From Sphingobacteriia bacterium (lineage in GTDB: Bacteria; Bacteroidota; Bacteroidia; Chitinophagales; Chitinophagaceae): a stretch of 11,301 nt of DNA. Under the pieces are notes generated by a model. It was not told where the DNA came from. It did not search any database and worked only from the letters and a program-made list of their open reading frames with translations. The position numbers and the translations under genes are program-made. The stretch spans positions 1-11,301 of the forward strand of contig RDYY01000140.1 of assembly GCA_004293505.1 (NCBI GenBank). The letters are read 5' to 3'. Positions within the stretch are counted from its first letter, which is position 1. Every line of letters begins with the position of its first letter. Shown here piece after piece: positions 5,685-11,301 of the stretch.

Positions 5685-7553
5685 TTATTCCAAGGGCAAG
5701 CTGATGGAGAAGATACTGCCCTTGCCCGCTTGGCTATCGATCATCAATTTGCCTTTGTGGCGATGGATCAAATCTTGACAGAGCATCAATCCAAAACCTG
5801 ATCCTTTTTCTCTTTCTGTTCCCACCGTGGTAAAGTATTGGCGGGCCAAGACCTTTTCAATGGTTTCAGGCCCCATGCCAATGCCAGTGTCTTGCACAGT
5901 AATCAAACTGTCGTGGCTTCTGTTAACGGCTGCCAAAGTAATGGTGCCGCCCGATGGCGTGAATTTTACCGCATTGGATACCAAATTGCGCAAAATGATG
6001 CGCAACATGTCTTGGTCGGCCCAGACCAACATGTGGGGATCAACGGTATTGTGCAATTGAATGTTTTTTTGTTTGACCAAAGAGGCCAATTCCACAAACA
6101 TGCTTTCCAATAATGCGTGCAAAGAGAACCGGGTATATTCCATGTTCTTCCCATTCATTTGTCCCCGCAACCAGAACAGCAAATTGTCCAACAAAGAAGT
6201 AGTGCCCATGTACTGGGTTTCCAATTGACGCAACAATTGCTTGGCCGTATCCGCTGGCACCATGTCTTGGTTGACCAAATTGAGGATGCCCTTGGTATTG
6301 ACCATGGGGTTGCGCAGGTCATGAGAAATAATCGAAAGCAGTTTACTCTTGGTGGCATTGTCTATTTCCAGTTCTGCAACTTGCTTTTCAATCAGGATGT
6401 TCTTGGCCCGCAATTCTCGGCCCAAGTGTTTTTGCTTTTGGTAGTTGATGAAAACCATGACCACCAAAACTGCTAAAATGATCAAAATAAAGGTTCCTAC
6501 GGTGATGATGAAAAGCTGCTCATTGGAGACCCGCAAAGCCCGGTTAAAAATGGTTTCTTTGGCGGCAGCTTGTCTTTGTTGTTGTCGAAAAATTTCTAGG
6601 AAAGCGGTACTGTATTCGGCTTCTTTTTCACGGCGCAAATGGGCATTGCGCAAAGCAGTGTCTTGCCAAGCAATGGTCAAGGCTGGATTTTTTTCCATTC
6701 GACTGCATTGGATCAAGACGGCAGTGGCTTTCTCCATCCACTCAAAAGCAGGGATGCTGCGGGCCAGGCCATACGCTTGTTCTGCCAATTGACAAGCCCG
6801 CTTACCCAATTGTTGTTCCAAAGCCATTTCTGCTTCCTGCACCCGAATGGCTGCCATGCCATACAAATCATTGGATAAGCTATCCAGGCGATATGCCTCA
6901 GCAAAAGCCCGGCTTGCGGCGGAAAAATCCTTCTTCCTTTGGTACAAAACACCCAATTGATAGAGCGCTTTTTTCAAGCCATAAGCATAATGCTTTTGCT
7001 CACTTGCTGCCTTGGCCTTTTGCAAATAATGGGTTGCACTGTCTAATTTGCTCCAGTCCAAAAAGAATCCGCCCAAACTGTTGAAGACATTGATTAATTC
7101 TTCGTTTTGTTGGTGGTCAGCAAAATAGGTTTTGGCACTTTGGTACAAAACCAAAGCCGTATCGCGTTGGTTGTCTTGGGTCAACAAAGAAGCTATTTGA
7201 ACTTGGGTCTTGTTCCATTCCAAACTGTCTGACCCCTTGCGCAAGAGTTGGCTGGCCAAATAATAATCCGACAAAGCTGCTTTGATGAACCCTTGTTGGC
7301 GGTACAAACCTGCCCGCAATTGGTAGGTACGGGCCTGTGTCAAAACAGGAACGCTGTCGTTGAATTTGTTCTGGGCTGCTTGCAAATAAGCCAGTGCGGC
7401 AACTTGGTTGGTTTTGCGCAGGCGAAAAGCGGCATTGTTCAATGAATCCACACTGGGAGGTGACTGTGCCAACAGCGAAGCCAAGGGCAAGACAATCCAC
7501 CCCAAAAAAACAAGGATGGAAAGACGGACAAAGGATTTGGTCAAAACAAACAT
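5685..7553 (-). CDS. TPR-containing sensor histidine kinase
   Basis: A membrane sensor kinase of 622 residues from the ATG at 7553. A TTG at 7583 would add ten residues before the signal peptide and is not preferred. Residues 1-29 form a signal peptide, probably cut before Q30. About 35-330 is a helical TPR-like sensor region (repeats such as ALYQLGVLYQRKKDFSAASR at 196-215) likely outside the cytoplasm. One membrane helix follows (about 347-369), then a coiled coil (376-400). The kinase core has the H box with H411 (SHDLRNP), the N box with N523 and N527, G1 at DTGIGM (555-560) and G2 at GSGFG (584-588). No receiver domain is fused and no response regulator is adjacent, so the partner lies elsewhere. 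It begins 51 bp after the acyl-CoA dehydrogenase stop and may share its transcript. Confidence 0.93.
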   Translation of the reverse strand: MFVLTKSFVRLSILVFLGWIVLPLASLLAQSPPSVDSLNNAAFRLRKTNQVAALAYLQAAQNKFNDSVPVLTQARTYQLRAGLYRQQGFIKAALSDYYLASQLLRKGSDSLEWNKTQVQIASLLTQDNQRDTALVLYQSAKTYFADHQQNEELINVFNSLGGFFLDWSKLDSATHYLQKAKAASEQKHYAYGLKKALYQLGVLYQRKKDFSAASRAFAEAYRLDSLSNDLYGMAAIRVQEAEMALEQQLGKRACQLAEQAYGLARSIPAFEWMEKATAVLIQCSRMEKNPALTIAWQDTALRNAHLRREKEAEYSTAFLEIFRQQQRQAAAKETIFNRALRVSNEQLFIITVGTFILIILAVLVVMVFINYQKQKHLGRELRAKNILIEKQVAELEIDNATKSKLLSIISHDLRNPMVNTKGILNLVNQDMVPADTAKQLLRQLETQYMGTTSLLDNLLFWLRGQMNGKNMEYTRFSLHALLESMFVELASLVKQKNIQLHNTVDPHMLVWADQDMLRIILRNLVSNAVKFTPSGGTITLAAVNRSHDSLITVQDTGIGMGPETIEKVLARQYFTTVGTEREKGSGFGLMLCQDLIHRHKGKLMIDSQAGKGSIFSISLPLE

Positions 7554-7604
7554 GCGCTCGACAAAATAAGTTTTTTTACCCAAAGCTTGGTCACCTCATT
7601 GCAA

Positions 7605-8750
7605 TCATTGGGCGTTCAACACTTCTCGGGCAATCACCATTTTTTGGATTTCAGAAGTTCCCTCCCCAATGGTACAGAGCTTGGCGTCCCGGTAAAATTT
7701 CTCTACAGGAAAATCCTTGGTATACCCATAGCCCCCAAAAATTTGGATGGCTTCTGTTGCTGTTTTTACGGACACTTCACTGGCATAATACTTGGCCATG
7801 GCACCTGTTTTGGTGACCGATTCGCCGCGGTTTTTGAGGTCACAAGCTTGGGCAATCAGCAAATCTGTCGCGGCAATTTCGGTGGCCATATCGGCCAACT
7901 TAAAACTGATGCCTTGAAAAGAAGAAATGGGTTGGTCAAACTGGTGTCTTTCTTGGGAATAAGCCAAAGCCGCTTCATATGCCCCTTTGGCGATGCCAGC
8001 CGAAAGGGCGGCAATGGAGATGCGGCCACCATCCAAAATCTTCATGGCTTGGCGGAACCCATCTCCCACCGCACCCAAACGGTTGCTGTCTGGGATGCGG
8101 CATTGGTCAAAAATCATTTCGGCCGTTTCACTGGCCCGCATGCCCAATTTGTTTTCTTTTTTGCCCCCACTGAACCCTGGCGTACCCCGCGGTACCAAAA
8201 AAGCGGTTGAGTTGCCACTGGTACGGGGTGCGCCCGTCCGACAAATGACAACGGCCAATTCGCCCGACAATCCATGCGTGATCCAACTCTTGGTGCCATT
8301 GATCACCCAATGGTCTCCATCGGCCACAGCCGTGGTTTTCATGTTGCCTGCGTCGCTTCCCGTATTGGGTTCAGTCAATCCCCAAGCACCAATCCATTCA
8401 CCCGTGGCCAAAGCTGGTAACCATTTACTCTTTTGTTCTTCTGTGCCAAATTGCAACAAGTGATTGGTACACAAAGAATTGTGGGCAGCCAAACTGAGGC
8501 CAATGGAACCACATACTTTGGCGATTTCTTGGATAACGGCATTGTATTCAAAATAACCCAGACCGGCGCCACCATAGGCTTCAGGCACCAAAAGGCCCAT
8601 GAAGCCTTGGGCCCCCATTTTTACAAAAAGTTCACGCGGAAAGTGTTGGGCTTCGTCCCATTCCATCACGTGGGGAAGGATTTCTTTTTGGGCAAAATCA
8701 CGGGCCGATTGGGCTACTTGTAGGGTCAAATCTGTGGGCAAAAAATGCAT
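7605..8750 (-). CDS. Acyl-CoA dehydrogenase, short-chain type
   Basis: An FAD-dependent acyl-CoA dehydrogenase that makes trans-2-enoyl-CoA and passes electrons to electron-transfer flavoprotein. The 381-residue length is typical of butyryl/short-chain enzymes. The FAD/substrate signature [13 protein letters not shown] is at 123-135 and SWITHG at 155-160. The [20 protein letters not shown] block spans 337-356. The catalytic base is E363 in IGEGTSEIQ, the position used by short-chain and butyryl-CoA dehydrogenases rather than isovaleryl-type ones. The chain-length preference cannot be read reliably, and branched-chain acyl-CoA is possible. The ATG at 8750 is followed directly by the N-terminal helices. 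The promoter carries inverted repeats suggestive of a repressor such as a TetR-family regulator, but no regulator gene is in the window. The histidine kinase follows on the same strand. Confidence 0.93.
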   Translation of the reverse strand: MHFLPTDLTLQVAQSARDFAQKEILPHVMEWDEAQHFPRELFVKMGAQGFMGLLVPEAYGGAGLGYFEYNAVIQEIAKVCGSIGLSLAAHNSLCTNHLLQFGTEEQKSKWLPALATGEWIGAWGLTEPNTGSDAGNMKTTAVADGDHWVINGTKSWITHGLSGELAVVICRTGAPRTSGNSTAFLVPRGTPGFSGGKKENKLGMRASETAEMIFDQCRIPDSNRLGAVGDGFRQAMKILDGGRISIAALSAGIAKGAYEAALAYSQERHQFDQPISSFQGISFKLADMATEIAATDLLIAQACDLKNRGESVTKTGAMAKYYASEVSVKTATEAIQIFGGYGYTKDFPVEKFYRDAKLCTIGEGTSEIQKMVIAREVLNAQ

Positions 8751-8766
8751 GGCGCTGGTTTAAAAC

Positions 8767-8786
8767 AAACTATCGTTAGTTAGTTT
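8767..8786 (-). promoter_or_regulatory. Inverted-repeat operator candidate
   Basis: On the plus strand 8768-8781 reads AACTATCGTTAGTT, five-base arms AACTA/TAGTT around a 4-nt spacer. An overlapping second pairing, AAACTA (8767-8772) with TAGTTT (8781-8786), extends it. It lies just downstream of the acyl-CoA dehydrogenase -7 box, over the expected transcription start, where a bound repressor would block. The size fits TetR-type sites; the regulator is unknown. Confidence 0.45.
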
Positions 8787-8787
8787 A

Positions 8788-8795
8788 CAAACATA
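8788..8795 (-). promoter_or_regulatory. Promoter -7 box for acyl-CoA dehydrogenase
   Basis: On the minus strand this reads TATGTTTG, an exact TAnnTTTG match, 37 bp upstream of the ATG at 8750. It lies in the 100-bp gap after the preceding gene and gives the dehydrogenase, and perhaps the kinase, a separate promoter. Confidence 0.65.
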
Positions 8796-8801
8796 GGGGA
8801 T

Positions 8802-8813
8802 AAATCCGGATTT
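8802..8813 (+). repeat. Perfect 12-bp palindrome AAATCCGGATTT
   Basis: A perfect palindrome without spacer, 6 bp upstream of the -7 box of the acyl-CoA dehydrogenase, between the -7 and -33 regions. It could be a regulator site. A 12-bp palindrome is expected by chance a few times in 11 kb, so position is the main argument. Confidence 0.4.
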
Positions 8814-8850
8814 GCCATTTCGCGTTGAAGGCCCGGTGGCAATCTGAAGA

Positions 8851-9918
8851 TTATAGCCTTAACCGCTTGGACAATACAGTCAACAGGGAATCTTGTATGA
8901 AGGGGATTTTTTTCAAATCTTCCAGGGACAAATAAGGGCCATTTTGGCGCCTAAACCCCACAATGGCCCTAGCAACGTGGGTGGAAATGCCCACCTTTTC
9001 CAAATCACTTACTTGGGCATGGTTGATGCTGGGGGGCGGATGGCTGGAGGGGATGGACGCCGTTGAGAAAGGCTTTTGGGCCGATGGGGAGGCCGGCACA
9101 CTGTCCAAGAACAAACGCGGGGCCAGGGCCTGGAAAACAGAATCTGTCAAACCATAGGTTTGGGCAATTTGGGAAACCGACTTGAACCCGCCCAAATGTT
9201 CGCGAAAACGCAGGATGCGGCGTGCCAAAACAGGTCCGATGCCCGGCAAAGCTTCCCAATCGGCCTGGTTAGCGCTATTGATCCCCAGCAGGGAAACAGC
9301 CTTTTTGAAATAGGATTTATTGCCCAACAAGTGATCAGTAGCCGTTTGTTTCCCGGTGGCAGCATAATGGCTTGAACCCTGATGGGAAAATGGCTTTCCA
9401 AAAGCATTTTCATTGTTTAACCTGTAAGTACCCAACTGACCCTTGGTTTGTGCTGGCAACCTGATCCAAGACAGCACAGACTGACCCCATGCTGGGTCCA
9501 TGTCCCAGATCCGCAACAAGTCTTTGGGCTGGCGAAACCTGCCCCCTTTTTGCCGGTAGTGCAGCAAATGCCGCAAGGGCAAGGGTGCCAAACCCAATCT
9601 TACCCAACCCATAGAATCCAAGGTATTGGGGTCAAAATAAAAGCGCTGAGCTGACAAAGCAGGTGGGTCGCCCATTGCGCCTACACCGGACCCTTCCGGT
9701 CTGGAAAAGGATCCTGGGTACATGCCTGCGTTTTGGCCCGACATTTGAGCAGAACCAGCAGGTTCAGGCTGACCCATTGATCCTGCACCCTTTGTTGCCA
9801 GGGATCTGGGGCTTTGATCGGGCCAAAACCAAAGGGCCAATACCAGTACCAAGAAAAACAAGATCCCCCGCCACTCTTTGGGAGAGAAGACCAAAAAACG
9901 AGACAATGAATATTTCAT
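8851..9918 (-). CDS. ComEA-like helix-hairpin-helix protein
   Basis: A 355-residue protein with one N-terminal membrane helix (about 18-32) and three helix-hairpin-helix regions. The first is at about 95-152 (FDPNTLDSMGWVRLGL...), the second and most typical at about 212-272 (GINSANQADWEALPGIGPVL, then RRILRFREHLGGF), and the third at about 303-355 (VSDLEKVGISTHVARAIVGF). Gly/Ser/Pro/Met-rich stretches (about 40-88) and a Ser/Pro-rich linker (273-300) separate them. Helix-hairpin-helix units bind DNA backbone non-specifically; in ComEA they receive DNA at the cell surface during transformation. Related multi-unit proteins are common in Bacteroidota, but a role in DNA uptake is inference here, since no other competence gene is visible. 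It starts 27 bp after the metallo-hydrolase stop, so the two are probably co-transcribed. Confidence 0.85.
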   Translation of the reverse strand: MKYSLSRFLVFSPKEWRGILFFLVLVLALWFWPDQSPRSLATKGAGSMGQPEPAGSAQMSGQNAGMYPGSFSRPEGSGVGAMGDPPALSAQRFYFDPNTLDSMGWVRLGLAPLPLRHLLHYRQKGGRFRQPKDLLRIWDMDPAWGQSVLSWIRLPAQTKGQLGTYRLNNENAFGKPFSHQGSSHYAATGKQTATDHLLGNKSYFKKAVSLLGINSANQADWEALPGIGPVLARRILRFREHLGGFKSVSQIAQTYGLTDSVFQALAPRLFLDSVPASPSAQKPFSTASIPSSHPPPSINHAQVSDLEKVGISTHVARAIVGFRRQNGPYLSLEDLKKIPFIQDSLLTVLSKRLRL

Positions 9919-9945
9919 CCGACCATTTTTGTCGGGGCAAAACGC

Positions 9946-10731
9946 TTAGTGCTGGCCTGGCAAATGCAAGACCAATTGATCATGGGCCAAGGAAAAGCCT
10001 TGGGGCAGACCTGGGTTGATGGCCGCATGCAAACCCATCTGGTGACTGACATGGGTAAAATACACTTGGGGAACCTCTAATTCTTGCCCCAATGCCACCG
10101 CCTCCGCCAATGTAAAATGCGACAAATGGGCTTCTTGCCGCAAGGCATTCAAGACCAATACTTTTGAACCTTTGATTTTTTCTTTTTCTGCTGGCGCTAT
10201 GTAATTGGCATCGGTGATATAAGTAAAATCCCCAAACCGAAAGCCCCAGACCGGCAAGCGGTGGTGCAGGACGGCAATGGGTTGTACAGGAATATCGCCT
10301 ACTTGAAAAGCCGCTGCACCCAATGATTGGATGGCCAATTTGGGTACACCGGGATAAGTTTTTTCCCCAAACGCATAATAGAAATCGCGTCGAATGGCTG
10401 CTGCCGTGTCATCGTCGGCAAAAAGGGGCATGGCATTGCCCGAAAAAAAATTAAAAGCCCGCACGTCATCCAGTCCAGCAGTGTGGTCCTTGTGCGAATG
10501 GGTATACAAAACTGCGTCCAATTGACGGGTTTTGCTGCGCAACATTTGGTAGCGAAAATCGGGGGTGGTATCCACCACCAAATGTGTTGTAGCCGATGAC
10601 ACCAAAATACTGGTGCGCAAGCGTTTATCGGCTGGATCCAAGCTTTGGCAAACGGCACAATCACAACCAATCATGGGAATACCCGTACTGGTACCGGTGC
10701 CTAAAAACTGAATGGTCAATGCAGGAAACAC
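9946..10731 (-). CDS. PhnP-like MBL-fold metallo-hydrolase
   Basis: A metallo-beta-lactamase-fold hydrolase of the PhnP-like branch, whose known member cleaves cyclic phosphoribosyl phosphates. Numbered from the GTG at 10731, the N-terminus has FLGTGTSTGIP (9-19), then C23-x-C25-xx-C28, matching the structural zinc site of PhnP. The metal-binding motif is H78-S-H80-K-D82-H83. Further likely ligands are H156 or H157, D174 (YITDANY), and H205 or H227. There is no phn operon around it, so the substrate is unknown and phnP is not assigned. The start is uncertain: an in-frame stop at 10741-10743 leaves GTG 10731 or TTG 10719 (257 aa). A TAGCTTTG box ends on the GTG itself, which favours the TTG if that promoter is used. 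The comEA-like gene follows 27 bp later. Confidence 0.88.
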   Translation of the reverse strand: MFPALTIQFLGTGTSTGIPMIGCDCAVCQSLDPADKRLRTSILVSSATTHLVVDTTPDFRYQMLRSKTRQLDAVLYTHSHKDHTAGLDDVRAFNFFSGNAMPLFADDDTAAAIRRDFYYAFGEKTYPGVPKLAIQSLGAAAFQVGDIPVQPIAVLHHRLPVWGFRFGDFTYITDANYIAPAEKEKIKGSKVLVLNALRQEAHLSHFTLAEAVALGQELEVPQVYFTHVSHQMGLHAAINPGLPQGFSLAHDQLVLHLPGQH

Positions 10732-10738
10732 AAAGCTA
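10731..10738 (-). promoter_or_regulatory. Possible -7 box overlapping the MBL gene start
   Basis: On the minus strand this reads TAGCTTTG, an exact TAnnTTTG match identical to the tRNA-Leu box. Its last G is the first base of the annotated GTG. If used, transcription would start downstream of the GTG and translation would begin at the TTG at 10719 or later. No -33 element was seen at normal spacing. Confidence 0.4.
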
Positions 10739-10777
10739 AATTAGCGCAAAACAAAAGCAGTACCAGCGTATTCTCCG

Positions 10778-11040
10778 CTAAGGAGTGGAAGAAGAAACGG
10801 ATTTGCGCACCACTTCTTCAAAAAGTTTTTGGGACTCCAAGGTCAGCTTGTCAAACTGGATATCCAATTGTGGAATGATTTCCATCAACGTATTGATGCG
10901 GCCTTCGGTGGGCAAGAATTTGTTGAGGACCACTACCCGCTTGGATTCCTTTGAAACGTCCCCCGCTCATACCGCACCACATAGGCAGATTGGGTCAAGA
11001 TGTCTTCCAGTTTGTCTAGATTGGCTGGTGTGTATTTCAT
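10778..11040 (-). pseudogene. Small porX-linked gene, broken by a 1-base frameshift
   Basis: The minus strand from the ATG at 11040 reads MKYTPANLDKLEDILTQSAY and continues to YERG (27 residues). The frame then runs into a stop after eight more codons (TFQRNPSG). One base over, an open frame continues DVSKESKRVVVLNKFLPTEG and on through INTLMEIIPQLDI to a TAG at 10778-10780. Adding one G to the five-G run (plus-strand C run 10960-10964) joins them into an 87-residue protein. I recall short proteins with a similar YxVRYEKG...VVVxNKF pattern in Bacteroidota, function unknown; this is memory, not a search. The ATG overlaps the porX stop by four bases (ATGA), so the intact gene would be translationally coupled to porX. 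A real mutation, a sequencing error and slippage-based expression are all possible. Confidence 0.72.
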
Positions 11041-11301
11041 GGTTCAAAATTACGGCTTTCCATCTTGATCAGGGGCAGGATCATTTCCTCCAAACTGATG
11101 CCCCCATGTTGAAAACTGTTCTTGAAATACTGGGCATAGTGGTTAAAATTGTTGGGATAGCACAAAAAATCGTCCTCCCGGGCAAAAATATAGGCAGAAT
11201 TAATGCCCGGCACGGGTAGGCCAATGGCCGATGGGTCCCGAAAAGCCAATACATTCTCTTCTTCGTAATTCAAATTGCGCCCATGCTTGTAGCGCAGGTT
11301 G
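11037..11301 (-). CDS. porX: PorX-type response regulator/PglZ protein, C-terminal part
   Basis: Only the last 87 or so residues are in the window; the frame stays open to the right edge. The segment beginning NLRYKHGRNLNYEEENVLAF, with the later stretches SAYIFAREDDFLCYPNNFNH and FQHGGISLEEMILP, fits the C-terminal end of the PglZ (alkaline phosphatase-fold) domain of PorX. PorX has an N-terminal receiver and a C-terminal phosphodiesterase domain. With the kinase PorY and the sigma factor SigP it controls type IX secretion genes. The His in QHGG is in the conserved PglZ end motif and is a probable metal ligand. The receiver domain is outside the window, so a stand-alone PglZ protein cannot be formally excluded. 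The TGA stop overlaps the next ATG. Confidence 0.82.
   Translation of the reverse strand, partial: NLRYKHGRNLNYEEENVLAFRDPSAIGLPVPGINSAYIFAREDDFLCYPNNFNHYAQYFKNSFQHGGISLEEMILPLIKMESRNFEP

Noticed and set aside
5613..5800. Continuation of the small ORF's frame past its TAA
   Set aside because: The frame stays open for some 60 codons, but it is antisense to the kinase ATPase domain and shows no pattern that would continue the small protein.
7554..7583. TTG start ten codons upstream for the histidine kinase
   Set aside because: The ATG at 7553 begins directly with a good signal peptide; the extension adds charged residues ahead of it.
7587..8210. Plus-strand ORF of 207 codons opposite the acyl-CoA dehydrogenase
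   Set aside because: It is antisense to well-conserved dehydrogenase motifs, with no domain of its own.
10785..11219. Plus-strand ORF of 144 codons at the right edge
   Set aside because: It runs antisense to porX and the small frameshifted gene. The minus-strand frames give recognisable or coherent protein and this one does not.
1..11301. CRISPR array, insertion sequence, phage or toxin-antitoxin genes
   Set aside because: No spaced direct repeats, transposase motifs, terminal inverted repeats or paired small toxin/antitoxin ORFs were seen on either strand.

Overview
The window looks like chromosomal DNA of a Bacteroidota bacterium, roughly balanced in GC. Three things point there. Perfect TAnnTTTG boxes, the -7 element of that phylum, sit in the gaps upstream of the tRNA, tig, clpX and the acyl-CoA dehydrogenase, and one overlaps the start of the metallo-hydrolase gene. 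Start codons lack Shine-Dalgarno sequences. The right edge holds the C-terminus of a PorX-type response regulator/PglZ protein, the regulator of the type IX secretion system. I cannot place it below phylum. A tandem clpP pair is not usual across the whole phylum and may help narrow it.

Left half, plus strand. A serine hydrolase of the beta-lactamase/penicillin-binding family is cut by the window's left edge. A tRNA-Leu(UAG) with its own promoter and terminator follows. Then comes a protein-quality-control block: trigger factor (tig) with promoter and terminator, two adjacent and clearly different clpP genes, a strong hairpin terminator, and clpX. The clpX promoter box lies on the 3' edge of that terminator, so its mRNA may be almost leaderless. 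A 56-residue ORF follows clpX by 9 bp and is probably co-transcribed with it. Trigger factor handles nascent chains, while ClpX unfolds substrates and feeds them to ClpP. Both ClpP paralogues keep Ser-His-Asp, so a mixed two-ring ClpP is plausible.

Right half, minus strand, read from the right edge inward: the porX 3' end; a small gene coupled to it by an ATGA overlap but broken by a one-base frameshift in a G run; a PhnP-like metallo-beta-lactamase-fold hydrolase; a ComEA-like membrane protein with three helix-hairpin-helix regions; then, behind a separate promoter with operator-like inverted repeats, a short-chain-type acyl-CoA dehydrogenase and a TPR sensor histidine kinase with no response regulator beside it. 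The kinase converges on the clpX block at about 5613-5684.

No insertion sequence, phage gene or CRISPR array is visible. Most of the window is ordinary core genome. The points most worth a second look are the frameshifted porX-linked gene, the unlike ClpP pair, the small ORF after clpX, the merged terminator/promoter before clpX, and the inverted repeats in the acyl-CoA dehydrogenase promoter.
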